Assembly (NCBI RefSeq): GCF_014202275.1
Contig: NZ_JACHGF010000004.1
Location: 208,928 to 272,927, forward strand
Source: Rhabdobacter roseus
GTDB lineage: Bacteria > Bacteroidota > Bacteroidia > Cytophagales > Spirosomataceae
Direction: 5' to 3'
Length of the DNA: 64,000 nucleotides
How positions within the stretch are numbered: the stretch's first letter is position 1; each line of letters starts with the position of its first letter. The notes below the pieces were generated by a model. It had not been told where the DNA came from. It did not search any database and saw only the letters and a list, made by a program, of their open reading frames with translations. The position numbers and the translations under genes are program-made. Positions 59,873 to 64,000 of the stretch are shown here, piece after piece.

Positions 59873-60478
59873 ATGGCAGCCCAGCCCCAAACCTACCTTA
59901 CCGAAGAAGACTACCTCCAGCAGGAAGCCCAGGCCGAGTACCGGTCGGAGTACTTCCGGGGAGAGGTATTCATGATGGCGGGCGGTACGCCCAATCACAA
60001 CCGCATCAAGGAGAATGCGTCTGGAGAGATTCATGCCCTTCTCAAAAAGCGAAAATCCTGTCGGAGTTATTCGAGCGATCAGCGTGTGTACATCCCTGCC
60101 AACGGCCTCTATACCTACCCCGACCTCGTGGTGGTGTGCGGGCCCAACCGCTACGCCGAAAAGGATAAAAATACCCTTACCAACCCCACACTCATCGTGG
60201 AGGTACTTTCGGAAAGTACTGCGGCCTACGACCGGGGTACCAAGTTCCGCCTCTACCGCGACCTGCCCAGCCTCCAGGAGTACGTGCTCCTGAACTCCCT
60301 GGCCATCGGGGCAGAAGTGTTTCGCCGCACGCCCGATGATCATTGGCTCCTGGCCGACGAAGCCTACGCACTCACGGGCTCCCTCTACCTACAGTCGCTG
60401 GAAGCCAGCCTGGCACTGGCCGATCTCTACGAAGGAACCGACGAAGTACCCGAAATCAGTGTTTCCTCGAAGTCGTAA
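59873..60478 (+). CDS. Uma2 family (DUF820) PD-(D/E)XK nuclease-like protein
   Basis: Protein of 201 residues. The Uma2 core is present: YLTEEDYLQQE at the start, EYFRGEVFMMAGGTPNHNRI, then YTYPDLVVVCG with the catalytic-type Asp and TLIVEVLSEST with the Glu, then RGTKFRLYRDLPSLQEYVLL. These match the restriction-endonuclease fold, but no DNA-cleavage function has been shown for most members. Very abundant in cyanobacteria and Cytophagales, where copies often multiply. It lies alone between a membrane protein and the exbB promoter. Confidence 0.88.
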   Translation: MAAQPQTYLTEEDYLQQEAQAEYRSEYFRGEVFMMAGGTPNHNRIKENASGEIHALLKKRKSCRSYSSDQRVYIPANGLYTYPDLVVVCGPNRYAEKDKNTLTNPTLIVEVLSESTAAYDRGTKFRLYRDLPSLQEYVLLNSLAIGAEVFRRTPDDHWLLADEAYALTGSLYLQSLEASLALADLYEGTDEVPEISVSSKS

Positions 60479-60492
60479 ATTCCCTATCTTTG
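60462..60492 (+). promoter_or_regulatory. Candidate promoter of exbB-exbD
   Basis: TATCTTTG at 60485-60492 matches TAnnTTTG exactly; TTTC at 60462-60465, 19 bases upstream, is a one-mismatch -33 element. A hairpin (about 60503-60531) lies in the predicted 100-base leader. Confidence 0.5.
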
Positions 60493-60601
60493 GCTTTTAA
60501 ACAATAAGCCGGACGCAAGTCCGTTTATTGTCAAATGTTATTTGCCAATAAAAATCTCCCATTCATTCACGTATAATCATTCACTTTTTCTAGTTCCTCT
60601 T

Positions 60602-61282
60602 ATGATGCTTCTGCAAGCACTTACCGACACGACCCTGGTGGCTCCCGCTGCCAACGAAGGCCTATCCGTTATAGATTTACTCATGAAAGGGGGCTGGGTA
60701 ATGCTTCCCCTCGGGTTTCTGTTTCTGGTTACCGTGTTTATAATCATCGAGCGCTACCTGGGTATCAAAGCCAACGCCAAAATTGAGCAGGGATTTGTGG
60801 ATAACGTGAAGGATTTCATCCAGCAGGGCAACCTCAAAGCCGCCGAGTCGCTTTGCCGCAACCAGCGCAACGCCGTCGGGCGCATTTTGGAGCGCGCCAC
60901 GAGCCGGATCGGGTACCCCATCAAAGACATCGAGACGACCATCGAAAACGCCAGCCAGATCGAAATGCAGCGCATGGAAGGCAACTTGCCGTACCTGGGG
61001 GTCATCGCCGGGATCGCGCCCATGCTCGGGTTTGTGGGTACCATCGCCGGGATCATCCGGATCTTCTACGACATCTCCATCTCCAACGACTTCAACATCA
61101 GCACCATTTCGGGCGGTATGTACGAAAAAATGATTACCTCCGGCTCGGGTCTGATCATCGGGCTCATTGCCTATGCGGGCTACCACATGCTCAACATGCA
61201 GATCGACCGCTTTGCGCTCAAAATTCAGATGGCCGCTTCGGACTACCTGGACGTGCTGCAAAAGCCCGTTGCGTCTCGCTAG
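60602..61282 (+). CDS. exbB: MotA/TolQ/ExbB proton channel family protein
   Basis: Inner-membrane subunit of the TonB energy transducer, 226 residues from ATG 60602 (MMLLQALTDT); an upstream TTG start is unlikely. Helix 1 (GGWVMLPLGFLFLVTVFIII), the cytoplasmic part ERATSRIGYPIKDIETTIEN, and the conserved proton-path helices 2-3 (LGVIAGIAPMLGFVGTIAGI, ITSGSGLIIGLIAYAGYHML) are all visible. It powers the TonB-dependent receptors found elsewhere in the window. exbD follows after 57 bases. Confidence 0.92.
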   Translation: MMLLQALTDTTLVAPAANEGLSVIDLLMKGGWVMLPLGFLFLVTVFIIIERYLGIKANAKIEQGFVDNVKDFIQQGNLKAAESLCRNQRNAVGRILERATSRIGYPIKDIETTIENASQIEMQRMEGNLPYLGVIAGIAPMLGFVGTIAGIIRIFYDISISNDFNISTISGGMYEKMITSGSGLIIGLIAYAGYHMLNMQIDRFALKIQMAASDYLDVLQKPVASR

Positions 61283-61339
61283 GTAGGAGTAGCGTAAAAG
61301 GTTCCCTCAAGTTTATACACGTATAACGCTAGTCATACC

Positions 61340-61732
61340 ATGAAGATACGTCGGAAGAGTCGGTTTGCCCCGGAGGTATTCACGCACTCGCTCAACGATA
61401 TTATGTTTTTCTTGCTGCTGTTCTTTTTGATCATCTCCACGATGTCCAATCCGAACGTCATCAAGCTGATGCTTCCCAAGTCCTCTACCGCGCAGCAGGT
61501 TTATAAAAAGCAGGTTACGCTGTCGGTGGATGCCGAACGCAACTACTTCATCGACAAGCAGCAAATCCCGGCCGATAACCTCGAAACCGAGCTGCAGACG
61601 ATCTTTGCCAACGCCGACGAACGCACCATAGTACTTCGGGTGGACAAAGAACTACCCGTGCAGGGCCTGGTGGACGTGCTGGAAGTAGGTGCCCGGCTGG
61701 ACATCAAAATGGTGATGGCCACGGCCAAGTAA
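61340..61732 (+). CDS. exbD: ExbD/TolR family biopolymer transport protein
   Basis: Inner-membrane partner of ExbB, 130 residues. One transmembrane helix with the essential Asp (THSLNDIMFFLLLFFLII) is followed by a periplasmic domain (KQVTLSVDAERNYFIDKQQI). Many Bacteroidota encode two exbD genes and tonB directly afterwards; here there is a single exbD, then a terminator, and the TonB-domain gene lies 1.1 kb further on the opposite strand. This suggests a split system, or a second set elsewhere in the genome. Confidence 0.92.
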   Translation: MKIRRKSRFAPEVFTHSLNDIMFFLLLFFLIISTMSNPNVIKLMLPKSSTAQQVYKKQVTLSVDAERNYFIDKQQIPADNLETELQTIFANADERTIVLRVDKELPVQGLVDVLEVGARLDIKMVMATAK

Positions 61733-61740
61733 GCACCTCT

Positions 61741-61797
61741 TTACACAAAAAAAATCCCCGCTACTCGACGAGCTGCGGGGATTTTTTTTGTGTAAAT
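61741..61797. terminator. Bidirectional terminator after exbD
   Basis: Perfect 22-base outer arms (61741-61762 and 61776-61797) with A8/T8 tracts in the stem, plus a small inner hairpin. It serves exbD on one strand and the alpha/beta hydrolase on the other. Confidence 0.85.
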
Positions 61798-61827
61798 TTC
61801 CATCAGAATAGTGACTTCGCCCGAAGG

Positions 61828-62745
61828 TTATTTTTTAGATTCTCTCTGTATAACCTGGTAATCCTGCAAGACCATTTTTAGGCTGGAAAGTACCAGCTCG
61901 GGGTCATCATGGTGCACAAAATGCCCCGCGTCTCCGCTGTATAAGAACATCCCCTTGTCGACAGACTGCACCACGTCGATCCAGCGGGCTATTCGGTGCC
62001 GGGTTTTTGATCTAAAAATGGCTTCATTCTCCGGAGTCTTTAGGGCTGGGGGTGCGTCAAATCGCCCACCCGTAATGATATGGACGGGAATATTCGGAAG
62101 CGGGCTTCCCTTGAGTTCTTTAAATTCCGATTCCCGTAATTCACCCAGTACTCTACCCTCCTCACGAATGGCTCTTGGCGCATCCTTGTTTCGGTTGGCC
62201 AAGCCAGCGGCGAGCTCTGCAATTGTCCGGTCAATTTTCTCATCGTCCCATCCCAGCGCTGTGTAGTAGTCGCGTTGGTTTTGGTTGGTTTCGGTGAAAT
62301 CAGCCGGATCAATGATGACGAGCCCGGCTAGTAGTTGGGGGTAGTACACAGCAAAGCCCCGGACGTAAAGCCCACCCAGGGAATGCCCCACGAGCACATA
62401 GGGAGGCTTTATGTGGAGATGATTCAATAGCCTGACCAACCGATCCGAAACATGTTTGATGGTCGGTGCCTGATCATCGGGCTCGGAGGCACCAATGCCC
62501 GGCCGGTCGTAGATAACCAAGGGAGCCAGGGCCGCAGCTCCTTGTACCATTCGGTCCCAGTGGCCCATGGGCGTTCCGTAGCCGCTTTCAAACACCAATA
62601 CCGGCTGACCTTCCTGGCGCGCGTCCATGCCGACGACGTTCACCGCCATAGCCGTACTGTCGATCGTGACGAATCGGGTTTGCGAAAAAGCCTGGAGGCT
62701 TACGAAGCTCGCCAGGGTAAGCACGGCTAATTTCATCTTTATCAA
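61828..62745 (-). CDS. Exported alpha/beta-hydrolase
   Basis: Exported hydrolase of 305 residues (signal peptide ending LQAFSQ). Nucleophile elbow GHSLGGLYVRG (Ser about 117), oxyanion region VFESGYGTPMGHWDRM and DRPGIGASEPDDQ, and catalytic His in SGDAGHFVHHDDPELV are clear. Sequence style resembles bacterial prolyl-peptidase and esterase members, but the substrate cannot be named. It converges with exbD over a shared terminator and starts 40 bases after the TonB-domain gene ends; the two may be co-transcribed. Confidence 0.85.
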   Translation of the reverse strand: MIKMKLAVLTLASFVSLQAFSQTRFVTIDSTAMAVNVVGMDARQEGQPVLVFESGYGTPMGHWDRMVQGAAALAPLVIYDRPGIGASEPDDQAPTIKHVSDRLVRLLNHLHIKPPYVLVGHSLGGLYVRGFAVYYPQLLAGLVIIDPADFTETNQNQRDYYTALGWDDEKIDRTIAELAAGLANRNKDAPRAIREEGRVLGELRESEFKELKGSPLPNIPVHIITGGRFDAPPALKTPENEAIFRSKTRHRIARWIDVVQSVDKGMFLYSGDAGHFVHHDDPELVLSSLKMVLQDYQVIQRESKK

Positions 62746-62784
62746 CGATTAACGAGGAGAGCTTAGGAAGAAAAGAGAGGTACT

Positions 62785-64000
62785 TTACTTTTTGCCTTTC
62801 TTCGTGCTAATAAGCACTACTCCATTTTTGCCTTTTTTACCATACATAGGGGAGTGGTCCCCTTTTTTAATCTCTATACTATGAATAGTATCCGGAGGTA
62901 GATCCAAAAAGGTTTTCTGGTCCACCGGTACATTATCCAACAGATACAGGGGCTGATACTCTTTATCACCAATAAACTGGATGGATTCTAACGAATCGTC
63001 AGCAGGTACCTTGAGTATACCTAAGTTGGCCTTTTTAAAAGGAACAGAATACCGGTACTCCGACTCGTCGACGGGCTTGCCCTTGGCCGTAGCATCCATA
63101 TCGACGGCGTCTTCAAACCGGAATTTAGGCAGTACCAGGCCCGTCCGTTTTTCTTTATCTTCCTTCGGAGCTTCCAGCGGGGCTTTCAGCGGGACTTCGT
63201 CTTTTTCTAACATAAACTGAATCGGTAGCTGGTACAGCATCGCCACGGGACGGCCGTTTTGCCGGGCGGGTTTCCACCTGGGCATACTCAGCACCACGCG
63301 CAGGGCCTCTTCGTCGATCCCCGCGCCCAGCCCGTTCACGATTTTAGGCTCACGAATAGCTCCCTCCTCACTCACCAGGAAGCTCACCAGTACCCGCCCC
63401 TGCACCTCCTTACGGCTGGCTTCGGTGGGGTACATGATGTTCCGGGCCAGGTACTTGTAGAGCTCACTTGTCCCACCGGGAAACTCGGGCATTTGCTCCA
63501 CGATGGTGAAAGTACCTTCCGGGGTCGTTGCCCGCGCCGTGTCGGTAGAGGCCGGTTTTATAGAGCCATATCCTACTACTACGACCTCCTCCAGCGACTG
63601 TTTCTGGCGCAGAAGCCGGGCATTGATCGTTTGATTTTTCTCCGTGATGCGAATCTCTTGCGGCTGGTACCCCACAAAGCTAATGACGATTGTGCTGTTG
63701 AGCGGTACATCTTTCAGCTCAAAAGTACCCTGCTGGTTGGTGGTGGTACCCGCAGTGGTACCTTTGGCTATGATCGCGGCGCTCGGTAGCGGCTGGCCGT
63801 CTTGATTAGTGACAGTACCGGTTACGGTGGTTTTTTCTTCGGAAGCCGTGAGGAGGGCCAGGGGTTCTTCCAGGAAGGTTTCCAGGCGCTCACTCAGAGA
63901 GGTACTTGCGTCTGACAAAGTACCTTTGGGTACGTACTTGCCTTTTTCGATGGCGGTAATGAGCCGCTGGCGGGCGGCGGTGAGCATCAGCACCAGCCCG
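62785..64000 (-). CDS. TonB-domain protein with regulatory-like and plug-like domains (5' end outside window)
   Basis: The frame is open to the right edge, so the N-terminus is missing. Visible parts: a helical stretch (TAARQRLITAIEKGKYVP), a CarboxypepD_reg-like domain (GTVTNQDGQPLPSAAIIAKG), a TonB-box-like LEEVVVVGYG, a TonB C-terminal domain (about 170-255: FPGGTSELYKYLARNIMYPT, GRVLVSFLVSEEGAI, MPRWKPARQNG) and a SusC-plug-like tail (LYLLDNVPVD, SIEIKKGDHSPMYG, NGVVLISTKKG). It would contact outer-membrane receptors. The missing part could be a membrane anchor or an M56 peptidase domain, as in BlaR-TonB proteins of the phylum. Confidence 0.8.
   Translation of the reverse strand, partial: GLVLMLTAARQRLITAIEKGKYVPKGTLSDASTSLSERLETFLEEPLALLTASEEKTTVTGTVTNQDGQPLPSAAIIAKGTTAGTTTNQQGTFELKDVPLNSTIVISFVGYQPQEIRITEKNQTINARLLRQKQSLEEVVVVGYGSIKPASTDTARATTPEGTFTIVEQMPEFPGGTSELYKYLARNIMYPTEASRKEVQGRVLVSFLVSEEGAIREPKIVNGLGAGIDEEALRVVLSMPRWKPARQNGRPVAMLYQLPIQFMLEKDEVPLKAPLEAPKEDKEKRTGLVLPKFRFEDAVDMDATAKGKPVDESEYRYSVPFKKANLGILKVPADDSLESIQFIGDKEYQPLYLLDNVPVDQKTFLDLPPDTIHSIEIKKGDHSPMYGKKGKNGVVLISTKKGKK

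Larger units (their letters stand above)
1..64000. repeat. Highly iterated short word GGTAC / AAAGTACC across the window
   Basis: The pentamer GGTAC or its complement GTACC, usually extended to AAAGTACCCC or GGTACTTT and often as the full palindrome GGTACC, recurs far above chance. Hand counts: 15 sites in 3001-4000, 8 in 11001-12000, 1 in 26001-27000 and 3 in 19321-22020. Random expectation near 57% GC is about two per kb. Copies occur in genes on both strands, in all reading frames, in intergenic DNA and inside hairpin stems (42752-42806). In coding DNA it reads as Lys-Val-Pro (13870 area), Gly-Val-Leu (16018 area), Lys-Tyr-Leu (16004 area) or Gly-Thr. I infer a HIP1-like genome signature; its function is not visible here. 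Confidence 0.85.

Noticed and set aside
1-64000. tRNA, rRNA, CRISPR or intact insertion sequence
   Set aside because: Reading both strands I found no cloverleaf-like tRNA, no spaced direct repeats of CRISPR type and no complete transposase; only the decayed fragment at 18937-19165.

Overview
The window is typical chromosome of a bacterium from the phylum Bacteroidota, most likely order Cytophagales (Spirosomaceae-like); I would not name a genus. The evidence is two SusC/SusD pairs, a Kelch/DUF4249/TonB-receptor operon, a TonB-domain protein with a SusC-like plug tail, VCBS/ASPIC lipoproteins, MbnP-like proteins and promoter boxes of the TTG...TAnnTTTG type. No rRNA, tRNA, CRISPR array, intact insertion sequence or prophage was seen.

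Layout. 1-4382 (minus): Kelch lipoprotein, DUF4249 lipoprotein and a TonB-dependent receptor that runs off the left edge. 4482-17925: a nutrient-scavenging and carbohydrate region with an alpha-L-rhamnosidase-like enzyme, an M24 peptidase, SusD/SusC pair 1 and, divergently, a DapA-like exported aldolase, a small gene with a membrane protein, and an esterase fused to an SGNH hydrolase. 17935-22023: a DUF1338 enzyme, then a patch that looks foreign (a decayed REP-associated transposase, a secreted HExxH protein, NTF2-like protein, SDR and divergent HxlR regulator). 22426-25307: argH overlapping a heme/VCBS lipoprotein. 25378-37006 (minus): a heme plus copper-monooxygenase-like protein, a giant VCBS/ASPIC protein, a vanadium-haloperoxidase-like protein, and SusC/SusD pair 2. 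37144-51770: mostly housekeeping genes (argB, truncated globin, HAD phosphatase, thioredoxin-like ferredoxin, ECF sigma factor with a small partner, nth, a double FKBP lipoprotein, a pseudouridine synthase with a huge basic tail, acetoacetyl-CoA synthetase, S41 protease, SMR exporter, ffh, DUF2807 protein). 51845-56216 (minus): a compact operon with an MbnP-like lipoprotein between two diheme MauG/CCP-family peroxidases, a Cys-rich small protein at its head and a CDVCGC outer-membrane protein at its tail; a copper or redox role is inferred. 56271-59775: an ABA4-like membrane protein, a tandemly duplicated lipoprotein/beta-barrel cassette and a small membrane protein. 59873-64000: Uma2 nuclease-like protein, exbB, exbD, an alpha/beta hydrolase and the TonB-domain protein, cut by the right edge.

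The most striking feature is not a gene. A short palindromic-core word, GGTAC/GTACC, most often as AAAGTACC(CC) or its complement GGTACTTT, recurs through coding and non-coding DNA on both strands. I hand-counted 15 sites in 3001-4000, where random sequence of this composition would give about two. It nearly vanishes in two patches, 19321-22020 (3 sites in 2.7 kb) and 26001-27000 (1 site). It behaves like the HIP1 repeats of cyanobacteria: a genome-wide signature, with gaps that mark recently acquired DNA.
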